Below are positions 1 through 9,046 of a stretch of DNA of 64,000 nt, one piece after another (the first letter of the stretch is position 1; every line of letters begins with the position of its first letter). The stretch covers positions 5,131,902 through 5,195,901 of the forward strand of contig NZ_AP018288.1 in assembly GCF_002368335.1 (NCBI RefSeq), written 5' to 3'. The stretch is from Nostoc sp. NIES-4103 (GTDB lineage: Bacteria; Cyanobacteriota; Cyanobacteriia; Cyanobacteriales; Nostocaceae). The notes beneath the pieces were generated by a model that was given only the letters and a program-made list of their open reading frames with translations, did not search any database and was not told the origin of the DNA. The position numbers and the translations under genes were made by a program.

Positions 1-1246
<1,246 letters not shown>

Positions 1247-1421
1247 GTTCTGGAAAGCTCTACAGCTCTTTTTTGGCTGATTCTTTACCCACCTCAGCCT
1301 GGTGTTCTCATTTACTTGACGCAGGCTACTTGTGGTATTATGGCTTTCAAACTATAATATTTTCATGGTTCGGGTGCCTCTCGGATTGCGCTCTCGTGCG
1401 CTCTCTGTTCGGCACTTATCC

Positions 1422-1450
1422 AATATAACTAACCTACTCCAGAGTGTCAA
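1422..1450 (-). promoter_or_regulatory. rRNA operon promoter (-35/-10)
   Basis: On the minus strand a perfect -35 TTGACA (1445-1450) is followed by a 17-nt spacer and TATATT (1422-1427), an almost ideal sigma-70 type promoter. Transcription would start near 1415, giving a leader of about 170 nt before mature 16S. The leader contains GAGAGCGC-type repeats that can fold. The promoter is divergent from nadC, whose own start is about 110 bp away. Confidence 0.75.
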
Positions 1451-1557
1451 CTCTTTTGACAAAATATTTTTGACTTTTTTTTAGTCTCCTGAACTACTAC
1501 TCACCCAGCTTTTCCCCTTATAGTATTCCTGGATATGATTGAGGATGCTACGAAGTT

Positions 1558-2430
1558 GTGAGTAAGTCTGTTGTTTTGCCACCCTGGTTGGTCTTGGATC
1601 CAATTTTACGTGACTGGTTGCTTGAAGATCTTGGTCGCGGCGATCGCACCACAAATAGTCTGTTACACCAAGATGTCACGCCAGGATCAGCTAAATGGAT
1701 TGCTAAGGCATCAGGGATAATTGCTGGCTTACCAGTGGCAGCTAGGGTATTTCAGCTTTTGAATGAAAAAGTTAGCTTTGTAGCTGTCGTGCCTGAAGGT
1801 GCAAAGTGTGAGCTAGGACAAGTAGTCGCAGAAATTAATGGATCGCTAGATGCACTACTAATTGGGGAACGAGTAGCACTCAACTTGGCTATGCGTTTAA
1901 GTGGGATTGCCACACTAACTAATAAATATGTAGAGCAAATTGCTGATTTATCTCCTAAGTTGGTGGATACACGCAAAACTACACCTGGGTTAAGAATCTT
2001 GGAAAAGTACGCCACGAGTGTGGGAGGGGCGATTAATCACCGTATGGGGTTAGACGATGCGGTGATGATTAAGGACAATCATATTGCAGCAGCTGGAGGA
2101 ATTGGAGAAGCGATTACTCGGATTCGCTATCAAATTCCTTATCCCTTAACAATCGAAGTAGAGACGGAAACTCTAGAGCAGGTGAAAGAAGCTTTAAAAT
2201 ATAAAGCCAACATCGACATCATTATGTTGGACAATATGCCTTTGGATATCATGCGTCAGGCAGTGCTGTTGATTCGTCAACAAGATAGCCGTGTGAAAAT
2301 TGAGGCTTCCGGGAATGTAACTTTAGAGACTATTCGTGCTGTGGCAGAGACAGGTGTTGACTATATTTCAACTAGTGCACCGATTACTCAGTCAAAATGG
2401 TTAGATTTGAGTATGAAGATACTAATATAA
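1558..2430 (+). CDS. nadC: nicotinate-nucleotide pyrophosphorylase (quinolinate phosphoribosyltransferase)
   Basis: Converts quinolinate and PRPP to nicotinate mononucleotide, CO2 and PPi, the third step of de novo NAD synthesis in the cytoplasm. The 290-residue length is normal for the family. Visible family motifs are DTRKTTPGLR near residue 140, HRMGLDDAVMIKDNH near 160, EVETETLEQ near 205 and IMLDN near 225, which together line the quinolinate/PRPP site. The start is GTG at 1558: the upstream in-frame codon is not a start, and nearby ATGs are in other frames. GAGGA at 1541-1545 is a weak, rather distant ribosome site. NadB, which supplies the pathway two steps earlier, lies 1.8 kb downstream on the other strand, separated by transposon debris; nadA is not in the window. 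Confidence 0.95.
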   Translation: MSKSVVLPPWLVLDPILRDWLLEDLGRGDRTTNSLLHQDVTPGSAKWIAKASGIIAGLPVAARVFQLLNEKVSFVAVVPEGAKCELGQVVAEINGSLDALLIGERVALNLAMRLSGIATLTNKYVEQIADLSPKLVDTRKTTPGLRILEKYATSVGGAINHRMGLDDAVMIKDNHIAAAGGIGEAITRIRYQIPYPLTIEVETETLEQVKEALKYKANIDIIMLDNMPLDIMRQAVLLIRQQDSRVKIEASGNVTLETIRAVAETGVDYISTSAPITQSKWLDLSMKILI

Positions 2431-2466
2431 GGTGGCTCATAACCTCATAACAAAGTTAGTATACTG

Positions 2467-3182
2467 TCACATCAGTAAAGGCCACAAGCTTTCTGCGCGT
2501 TGGAGTTCAGGTAAGTAGGCAGCTAAATATGTTAAATCGATAACCTCTTGTAAATTTGAATTATTAGCTGTATGCCAACCCGCAAAGGTCAATAGTTAAA
2601 AGTACTCGTTTGCCACTTCCAAGACCATGTTTCCTTGCAAAATTCAGCCAAGACACGATTAAATACTAGTGTGTTTACGTAAGGCAGAACCCTAGTTGAG
2701 GTCAGCTGGGGGAGCTTGGGAAGACAAAATTATAGATATATTCCGAACTACTTAAGTAGTATCCTTATTCTGTCACCCTCCGAAAACATTAGCCATTTCT
2801 GAATTCTAGAGCTTTTATATAGCAAGCGATCGCGCGATTCAAATCTAATAACAAATACAAGACCCATTTTTTTCTAAAAGCATAGCTTGTATTGATTGCC
2901 TCATGAAGCTTGAGCGCGATCACGCTTTTGGAAAGTAACAGAAGAGGGTATAGCCGTAGCCATATGTGTTAGGACAATAGTCATTGCTCAAAGCCTTGAA
3001 GCAACTGCGCTTCTACTCAGCACGAGCGCACTCAGAACTTTGTTAGAAAAGCTACTTTAATTACTCTTTTCTCCTCAGTCTCCCAGCTTCACCAACTCCT
3101 CAGCTTTTCGAGCATGACATTAGGGCAGAATCCACCAATAGGTTTCACCAGATTCTGAATGTACAAAACCATACAACCACAT
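2467..3182 (-). pseudogene. IS630-family (DDE_3) transposase remnant, split by an insertion
   Basis: Three minus-strand pieces read as consecutive parts of an IS630/Tc1-mariner type transposase. 3182-3124 gives WLYGFVHSESGETYWWILP. 2687-2590 gives LPYVNTLVFNRVLAEFCKE and beyond. 2586-2467, in another frame, gives FAGWHTANNSNLQ, then YLPELQRAESLWPLL, matching the conserved GWHT and PELQPAERLWPL blocks near the family C-terminus. A 434-bp insert separates pieces one and two, and at least one frameshift separates two and three. The N-terminal third is not recognisable. The gene cannot be functional. Family assignment rests on remembered motifs; a translated search would settle it. Confidence 0.85.
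2690..3123. mobile_element. 434-bp insertion inside the transposase remnant, 7-bp direct repeats
   Basis: GGCAGAA occurs exactly at 2683-2689 and 3124-3130, flanking this block. Removing the block plus one copy of the 7-mer joins the two transposase pieces in the correct reading frame (WILP followed by YVNT). This is what a target-site duplication predicts. The block has no clear coding capacity and no convincing long terminal inverted repeat, although both ends carry G-rich, related-looking text (AGCTGGGGGAGCTTGGG and its approximate complement near 3075-3100). It is best described as a small non-autonomous element of unknown family. Confidence 0.6.
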
Positions 3183-3911
3183 TCATTTTTAGCTTTGTAT
3201 AACTGAGGCGATTACTGTAAGCAGTCCCAAGATTATTTGGCATCATTGCCCAATCTTGGTGAAAGCACGATTTTATTGCCAGTGATCACATTTTATTTTG
3301 AGTATCCCTGTTTCATTTCTGATCACAACCACTGTCTTAAAGTAATCTGTTCTCTGAAAAAATTTCAGCTTTTAAGATGGATTATATTTATTTATGTAAA
3401 TAAACGTAAATTAAATTATATTAATATTAAGTTTTTAGACTAAAAATTAATGAAAAATTATCATGATAGCAATTTTACTGCCGTAAGTTTACTTATTCTC
3501 TTTGAGATAAATCCAAAATTATAAGTGATTACGGTACTTTTGTCAAAGTAAGTTTGTAATCACAGCTAGTACTTGTACGCAATATTATTAATTTTTTGTT
3601 AAAACTTGATAGTGCAGTTAATCCAGCTATGTGAATTTAATGAACCCCTTTAATTAGGTAGATAGCTACCTCTAACTTTAGACTGATGCCAAAACCCGCT
3701 TATTAATTATATTTCTTAAGAGTCGGGCTTGTTTTAGACCATTAGTTCATTGCTGAGATGCAAGCTACTAACAATTATTTTTCGATGAATTAATTATTTA
3801 TTCACAGTAAATATTTAATTAAGATTTTATTTTTTGGCAAAATAGCTCAACCTACTGTGGATAAGAAAAAAGACTGGATGAAGTAAGAATGCAGGGAATA
3901 TACAAAGACTT
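3183..3911. other. AT-rich gene-free stretch
   Basis: No convincing coding region, RNA or repeat was seen. The stretch is very AT-rich from 3370 to 3860 and probably carries the promoter of the small secreted protein that follows. An open frame at 3237-3443 is low in complexity and lacks a ribosome site. Confidence 0.5.
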
Positions 3912-4148
3912 ATGGACACGAACTTGAAAATCACTAGTGCTGTGATAATTTGTATCAGTTTTTACTTAATAGCTCCCAAAATCGCCCATTCTAGAGGCTC
4001 TGTTGGCACTTTAACTGCTGATATATTGGGCATTACAGCCAGCGATCGCTCCACTAATTCAAGTGTTACTTCTCAAGATTCAAAAGACATATACATTGCA
4101 CCGAATTATGGTGGCCCTGATAGTCAGCATGGAAGTGGTACTCGCTGA
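3912..4148 (+). CDS. small secreted protein with C-terminal GSGTR ending
   Basis: A 78-residue protein of unknown function. Residues 7-27 form a hydrophobic signal-peptide core (ITSAVIICISFYLIAP), with a likely cleavage after IAHS. The rest is polar and Ser/Thr-rich and ends NYGGPDSQHGSGTR. From memory, several short exported proteins of filamentous cyanobacteria share a GPDSxxGSGTR-like ending, which supports a real gene. It stands alone between the transposase debris and the 3' end of nadB. There is no strong Shine-Dalgarno; the ATG is the only reasonable start. Confidence 0.65.
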   Translation: MDTNLKITSAVIICISFYLIAPKIAHSRGSVGTLTADILGITASDRSTNSSVTSQDSKDIYIAPNYGGPDSQHGSGTR

Positions 4149-4257
4149 TACTATACCAATGGCTAGTAGAGAGTAGCTGTAGAAAAATAACACCTGGCAA
4201 CTAACTCAATACTTTCAAGACAGCCAAGATAAGAAATAAAGCTTAGCCAGAATTAGG

Positions 4258-5949
4258 CTAGTTGTTTAAAATCTCAGATTTCCACCATCGATATTTTTGT
4301 ACAAGCGTGTGGACTTGCCAATCAGGGTCAGGTAGAGGGTAATCTAATCGGTAGTGACCTCCCCGACTTTCAGTTCTAAAAGCAGCACTTTTGAGAATCA
4401 AATAAGCTACATCTAGTAAATTACGAGTTTCTGCCCAAAGTCGCAATTGCTTCTCACAGTCTAGTCTGTCGAACTGAACTGGTTCATTTGGACGTAAAGA
4501 AAGCAAAAATTGACTTAAAGGCAAAGCTGCAAAATCTTGCTGCCAAGATTCAATAGTTGAGATCGCAAAAGATAAACCAGACTGTTCTCGGCAGATACCT
4601 GCACTTTGCCACACCAAGCGCGGTAACTTGTCTCTGAGTGCTTCAAGCTGCACTTGCTGGCTATGCCACTCAGCATCAGAAAGGATGAACTTAGAAGGAG
4701 CAAAGATGAATTCAGATTCTTTGACATTATCCTTTAGACTTGTGACTTCATCCTTGAGATCAGCCATCTGCGCTCCAAATACAATACATTCCAGCAACGA
4801 ATTACTTGCCAGACGATTTGCCCCATGCACTCCGGTACTAGCTGTTTCTCCCACCGCGTACAAACCAGGAATGTTCGTACGATTCTTCAGATCTGCAACA
4901 ATACCACCCATCCAGTAATGGGCTGCGGGGGCTACAGGAATTGGTTCATTAAAAACATCAATACCCCAACGTTGACAAACTTTAATAATATTGGGAAAAC
5001 GCTGACGAATTTTGTCAGCAGGTATAGGGCGCATATCCAGCCACACATGGGCAGTAGCGGGATCGACAGCAGTACGTTGCAGATGGCTGAAAATCGCTCT
5101 ACTGACTATATCTCTAGGTGCTAATTCCCCAGCCGGGTGATAATCAAAAGCAAAACGTCGCCCTTCATTATCAACGAGGTGTGCCCCTTCACCACGTACA
5201 GCTTCGCTAATCAAAAAGCGATCTGCACCGGGTTTAGTAAGGGCAGTAGGGTGAAATTGAACAAATTCTAAGTCACGGAGGATAGCCCCCGCCCGCCAAG
5301 CGATCGCAACTCCATCACCTGTACTCACGGCCGGGTTAGTAGTTTGGGCAAATACTTGACCTCCGCCACCAGTTGCTAGTACCACAGCACCAGCCTTGAT
5401 CCATCTGATTTCACCTTGATAAAACAGGCTAATTCCTTTGCATTTACCGCTTTGGGGTTCCAGCCACAGACTTAATGCCAAAGCTTGCTGGATAACTTGA
5501 ATGTTCTGGCGGCGCAATACTTGGGCAGTAAGGGTGGTAGTGACTTCTCTACCTGTAGTGTCCGCGGCGTGGAGAACACGGTGTCGAGAATGAGCCGCTT
5601 CCAAAGTTAAAGCTAAAGCTTTGCCGTGTCGGTCAAAAGCAACCCCCAAATTCACCAAGGATTGAATACATTTAGGGGCTTGTTGAGCAAGAAATTCTAC
5701 AGCTAATGCATCACACAAACCAGCACCAGCTTGCATCGTATCTTCAATATGCAGTGTGGGAGAATCTTCCGGGGCGACAGCAGCCGCAATTCCACCTTGT
5801 GCCCAATCACTGGCGGACAGAGAAACTGTTTCTTTGGTAATCAAGCCGACTTGCAAGTTCTCTGGTAGACAAAGCGCTGTGTATAGTCCAGCGGCACCGG
5901 CACCGACTACTAAAACATCAAATTGGCTAGGAATATCTATTTGAGGCAA
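4258..5949 (-). CDS. nadB: L-aspartate oxidase
   Basis: A flavoenzyme that oxidises L-aspartate to iminoaspartate, the first step of de novo NAD synthesis. The 563 residues match the family. The N-terminal FAD dinucleotide fold shows VVGAGAAGLYTA (residues 14-25), then ASDWAQGGIAAA and a TGGGGQVF turn. The substrate/capping region carries HPTAL and SEAVRGEGA, and the C-terminal FAD segment reads GLYAVGETASTGVHGANRLA. A helical C-terminal domain follows. Start ATG at 5949. Upstream are G-rich spacer repeats and the psbU terminator, so it is transcribed separately from psbU although on the same strand. It works with NadA (not in the window) and NadC (1558-2430). Confidence 0.95.
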   Translation of the reverse strand: MPQIDIPSQFDVLVVGAGAAGLYTALCLPENLQVGLITKETVSLSASDWAQGGIAAAVAPEDSPTLHIEDTMQAGAGLCDALAVEFLAQQAPKCIQSLVNLGVAFDRHGKALALTLEAAHSRHRVLHAADTTGREVTTTLTAQVLRRQNIQVIQQALALSLWLEPQSGKCKGISLFYQGEIRWIKAGAVVLATGGGGQVFAQTTNPAVSTGDGVAIAWRAGAILRDLEFVQFHPTALTKPGADRFLISEAVRGEGAHLVDNEGRRFAFDYHPAGELAPRDIVSRAIFSHLQRTAVDPATAHVWLDMRPIPADKIRQRFPNIIKVCQRWGIDVFNEPIPVAPAAHYWMGGIVADLKNRTNIPGLYAVGETASTGVHGANRLASNSLLECIVFGAQMADLKDEVTSLKDNVKESEFIFAPSKFILSDAEWHSQQVQLEALRDKLPRLVWQSAGICREQSGLSFAISTIESWQQDFAALPLSQFLLSLRPNEPVQFDRLDCEKQLRLWAETRNLLDVAYLILKSAAFRTESRGGHYRLDYPLPDPDWQVHTLVQKYRWWKSEILNN

Positions 5950-6094
5950 GGTAATGGGGGAGGGAAGGGGGAGAAGGGGGACTCAAAGCCCCCTCTAGGG
6001 AACTCAGGGCCCCTATGGGATAAGGGGTAAGAAGGGAGCAGGGAGATATATTTTGATTGTGTTTATCTATTTATCCCCACTCTAATATAAAATT

Positions 6095-6119
6095 CCCACT
6101 CCTTGGGATTGGGAGTGGG
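6095..6119 (-). terminator. Rho-independent terminator of psbU
   Basis: An 8-bp perfect stem (CCCACTCC at 6095-6102 with GGAGTGGG at 6112-6119) with a 9-nt loop. Read on the minus strand it is followed by AATTTTATATT. It lies about 30 nt past the psbU stop codon. Confidence 0.8.
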
Positions 6120-6147
6120 CTTTATGCTACATTAACCGCAATTGCTG

Positions 6148-6600
6148 TTATCTGTAGATACCATTGTTAAAGCGATCATCTCCCTCATTGAACGCAGGTT
6201 CTAATTCTGTCACGGTGAAGTTATCGAAGTTAGCTTGCAGAGTTTGTTTTTGGCGATCGCTCAATCCTTCAATATTCAGCACATCTTCTATGCTTTTATA
6301 AGGAGCATTTTGGATGATTTTCTTAGCAAGAGTAGGATATAGCCCTGGATATTGCTGAAAAGCTCGCACGTTGGTATTGTTCAAATCAATTTTTTTCCCA
6401 AAATCTGTTGCTAGCTTCCTGTCTGCGCTATTCTGACGCTCAATTGCCAGAACTGGGACTTGAGGAAGAGCAAAGCTATAAAAACCAGCAGCCTGTGCTG
6501 TCTGAGTTGTTCCTAGCAATCCCCAGCAACCAAGCAACAAACTAAACACTGTTAATAAACGCGCCAATCCTTTCACGATTTTTCTACCTCTTTCCATCAA
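6148..6600 (-). CDS. psbU: photosystem II 12 kDa extrinsic protein PsbU
   Basis: A lumenal extrinsic subunit of cyanobacterial photosystem II that stabilises the oxygen-evolving manganese cluster together with PsbO and PsbV. The 150-residue precursor has an N-terminal signal peptide of about 37 residues (hydrophobic LLTVFSLLLGCWGLLG, cleavage likely after TAQA). The mature protein contains the helix-hairpin-helix region YPGLYPTLAKKIIQNAPY followed by IEDVLNIEGLSDRQK and the conserved NFTVTELEPAFNEGDDRFNNG end. It is monocistronic: its own terminator lies downstream, and an unusual 36-bp palindrome sits about 40 bp upstream of the ATG. Confidence 0.96.
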   Translation of the reverse strand: MMERGRKIVKGLARLLTVFSLLLGCWGLLGTTQTAQAAGFYSFALPQVPVLAIERQNSADRKLATDFGKKIDLNNTNVRAFQQYPGLYPTLAKKIIQNAPYKSIEDVLNIEGLSDRQKQTLQANFDNFTVTELEPAFNEGDDRFNNGIYR

Positions 6601-6640
6601 AACTGAAAAAAACGGCTTTTAGCTAACAAGCGTCATTCAG

Positions 6641-6676
6641 TTCAAGAGTCCATAGTTCCAACTATAGACTCTTGAA
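6641..6676. promoter_or_regulatory. 36-bp near-perfect palindrome upstream of psbU
   Basis: TTCAAGAGTC at 6641-6650 pairs with GACTCTTGAA at 6667-6676, and ATAGTT at 6652-6657 pairs with AACTAT at 6660-6665. Only one position per arm is unmatched and two bases sit at the centre. It is 41 bp upstream of the psbU start, in the promoter or 5' untranslated region. It could be an operator, a leader hairpin affecting mRNA stability, or the late end of the upstream transcript; the sequence alone does not decide. Confidence 0.5.
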
Positions 6677-6959
6677 CGCCAGTTGCGCGGCTGTCGGCAA
6701 AGCCGACGGCAGTCGCGCGGCTGCCGGGAAACCCGTCCAACGCGCTGCCTCCCAACGCACTGGCTCCTATTGACTAGCTGATAGCTTAATCAACACACAG
6801 CAGCCATCAGAAACTAATATACAGCTTATTAATATCCACAATATTTGGTACTACATTGCTCTGACTCTAATTTTTCTGGGGGAGGCAAGATGAGGGGGCA
6901 CAAAGTTAGGAGTTAGCAGTGAAGAATTATTGTCCTTATCCCCCTATCACCTCATCACC
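6677..6959. other. gene-free stretch with GC-rich dispersed repeat
   Basis: 6681-6770 holds a GC-rich dispersed repeat of the kind common in Nostocales spacers (TGTCGGCAAAGCCGACGGCA forms a hairpin, followed by CAACGCACTGGCTCCT). A related fragment occurs near 58950-58980. Nothing coding was seen. Confidence 0.6.
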
Positions 6960-7739
6960 TCAAGCAGCGCTAGCAGCGATTAAAAACAGGCTATCTACCA
7001 AAATTGTGCTTAAGACAGCACCACCAAAGGCATACCAGTGTCGTTGCTCTAGACGTAAAGGTAAAACTCCGCATATAAACAAGACTAGGGCTAAAATCAC
7101 TGCCCAGCCTTGTCCCCAAGCCGTTTGTACTTGTGCCATGGCATTTTGCAAAATTAATGACACACCAGTAGGTTCAACCTGCATGATTTGCCGCCAATAG
7201 GGCATTAAGTCTACTAAGTAGAAATACAGGTCTGTCAAGACTGTACCGAATAAAGAACCTAAATAAAACCAACTGCCAACTTTAGCCCAATTCCGCACCA
7301 GACACCAACAAGCGAATGGTAGCCCTATAGACTCTACTGGCAAATGCCATAAAGGTTCCCAACGCAGCCAGCCCCAATAAATTGCCCCTGCTAGCCAACT
7401 CCAGCTAAAGCCTAAGAGCAAATCTCCCCATAAATAAGTTGCACTACGCGACATGAAAGCAAAACTCAGCCATACCCAAAATCCAGTCATCGCTAAACTC
7501 AGACTCGGTAGCGATCGCACTAATGGCGCTTCTACAAACACTGGCACTGATACCAAAAATACCGCTGCCGCAAATACTAACCAAGTTTGTCGCCAAGGTA
7601 TCGACAACGACAAAGAGGCCGATGAGGAAAGTGCAGTTTCTAATTTAATGATACTTTCTTGCCCAGTCTCGTTTGCATCTAACTGAGTATCAATAGAGGT
7701 GGTAGTGCTGTTGTAAGACGACAATGTATTATTAATCAA
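6960..7739 (-). CDS. DUF3120-type cyanobacterial integral membrane protein
   Basis: A 259-residue protein with about seven hydrophobic segments (for example WLVFAAAVFLVSVPVFVEAP near residue 52, MTGFWVWLSFAFM near 85, LLLGFSWSWLAGAIYWGW near 110, and two near the C-terminus). The N-terminal 45 residues are polar and Ser/Thr-rich. The pattern and the VPVFVEAPLVR segment match my memory of DUF3120, a family restricted to cyanobacteria with no assigned function. The stop codon is next to the Ala-rich C-terminus at 6960. No neighbour suggests a role. Confidence 0.7.
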   Translation of the reverse strand: MINNTLSSYNSTTTSIDTQLDANETGQESIIKLETALSSSASLSLSIPWRQTWLVFAAAVFLVSVPVFVEAPLVRSLPSLSLAMTGFWVWLSFAFMSRSATYLWGDLLLGFSWSWLAGAIYWGWLRWEPLWHLPVESIGLPFACWCLVRNWAKVGSWFYLGSLFGTVLTDLYFYLVDLMPYWRQIMQVEPTGVSLILQNAMAQVQTAWGQGWAVILALVLFICGVLPLRLEQRHWYAFGGAVLSTILVDSLFLIAASAA

Positions 7740-7846
7740 AGTTTTTAATATTTGTTACTAAACTTTATGTTACTTAAGATATCACATCCTTAAATCCCCC
7801 CCTGGGGCATTTTTATTATACGCAAATTTTGTCAAAAGCTGGCATC

Positions 7847-7942
7847 ATGGCAAAGGATAAACAGACAAGACTTTTTTTGGGTCTCTCCTTGTCCGTAATT
7901 TTTCCCCTTTTCCTTGTCGTCTTCTGGTCTGCTCAATATTAA
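7847..7942 (+). CDS. candidate 31-residue single-span membrane peptide
   Basis: ATG at 7847 opens a 31-codon frame: a charged start (MAKDKQTR), one hydrophobic helix (LFLGLSLSVIFPLFLVVFW) and a short SAQY tail. This is the layout of the tiny single-helix subunits of photosynthetic and NDH complexes, but I do not recognise it as any named subunit. No strong Shine-Dalgarno is present. It lies alone in the 390-bp spacer between the divergent DUF3120 and uppP genes. A chance open frame is possible, although the charge/hydrophobic organisation is suggestive. Confidence 0.4.
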   Translation: MAKDKQTRLFLGLSLSVIFPLFLVVFWSAQY

Positions 7943-8131
7943 AGTTTGATGAATTGCCAAAATTGCGTTGACTTATTGAGATGGGTGTAAGAACATGGTC
8001 AGCGTCTTAGATGATGTTAGCGATCGCTAAAATTGAATTATTTCCCAGATTGGGTGCAGCTAAAAGTATATCAAGTAACATCATTACTTAAACAGCGTTC
8101 ATTCTCTTCTCTAGAATAGGAAAAAGGCATT

Positions 8132-8956
8132 ATGGAGTTTATTCAAGCTTTTATTTTAGGTATAGTTCAAGGTATTACAGAATTTTTACCAATCAGCAGC
8201 ACTGCACATCTGCTGATTGTGACAAAGGTATTTGGTTGGAAAGAACTAGGTTCTAAAGATTTTGTCGATGCCATTCAATTTGGCAGTGTTATCGCGATTT
8301 TGGGATACTTTTGGTCGCTGATTTCTAGCGTCTTCAAAGGTGGAATTGAAGCCTTAAAACAAAAAGATTGGGAACGCGAAGAATGGAAAATTATTGTAGG
8401 TATTGCAGTCGGAACGCTACCTGCTTTAATTGGCGGCTTTATTTTGAAAGATGTTATCCCTGAGAGTGCCTTAATTATTGCCATCATGTCAATTATCATG
8501 GGAGTTTTATTAGGTTTGGCAGAAAAATTCGGTACTCGCAAGCGAGGTTTTGAGTCATTGCAGATTCGGGATGGTATTTTGGTAGGATTAGGACAAACAC
8601 TTGCTTTGATTCCTGGCGTTTCTCGTTCTGGCTCGACATTGACAACTGCATTATTTTTAGGATTAGAACGCGCTACAGCAGCAAAATTTTCATTTTTATT
8701 AGGCTTTCCAACTCTGACTATTGCGACCTTATATAAAAGTCTAAAAATCTTCAAATTATTTCAAGCTCAACAGTTACCAGATAATATTGTTGCACTGTTA
8801 ATTGTAGGGATTATTTCTACGTTTATTTTTTCCTATCTATCAATTGCATTCTTAATTAAATACTTAGCAACTAAAAATACTTTAATTTTTGTTTGGTATA
8901 GATTAGCATTCGGCAGTGTTATTTTGTTAGCGATCGCAGCAGGTTGGCAAGCATAA
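8132..8956 (+). CDS. uppP: undecaprenyl-diphosphatase
   Basis: An integral membrane phosphatase that recycles the C55 lipid carrier used for peptidoglycan and other envelope polymers. The 274 residues agree with the BacA/UppP family. The two signature regions are present: GITEFLPISSTAHL at residues 14-27 (catalytic glutamate and Ser/His) and PGVSRSGST near residue 165. Around eight transmembrane helices are evident. Start ATG at 8132, preceded by AGGAAAAAGG. The protein overlaps no neighbour; a downstream radical SAM gene follows after a spacer of heptamer repeats. Confidence 0.95.
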   Translation: MEFIQAFILGIVQGITEFLPISSTAHLLIVTKVFGWKELGSKDFVDAIQFGSVIAILGYFWSLISSVFKGGIEALKQKDWEREEWKIIVGIAVGTLPALIGGFILKDVIPESALIIAIMSIIMGVLLGLAEKFGTRKRGFESLQIRDGILVGLGQTLALIPGVSRSGSTLTTALFLGLERATAAKFSFLLGFPTLTIATLYKSLKIFKLFQAQQLPDNIVALLIVGIISTFIFSYLSIAFLIKYLATKNTLIFVWYRLAFGSVILLAIAAGWQA

Positions 8957-8998
8957 TTAGATAATAGTCACAGTCATTGGTCATTGGTCATTAGTCCA

Positions 8999-9046
8999 AT
9001 GCCCTATGCCCTATGCCCTATGCCACATGCCCTATGCCCTATGCCC
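8999..9046. repeat. CCCTATG heptanucleotide tandem repeat
   Basis: About six copies of CCCTATG with one variant (CCACATG), running right up to the next start codon. This is a typical short tandem repetitive repeat of filamentous cyanobacteria. Confidence 0.85.

Noticed and set aside
8984..9046. Longer N-terminus for the radical SAM protein
   Set aside because: The extension is only the translation of the CCCTATG repeat; the PDZ domain starts properly at ATG 9047.
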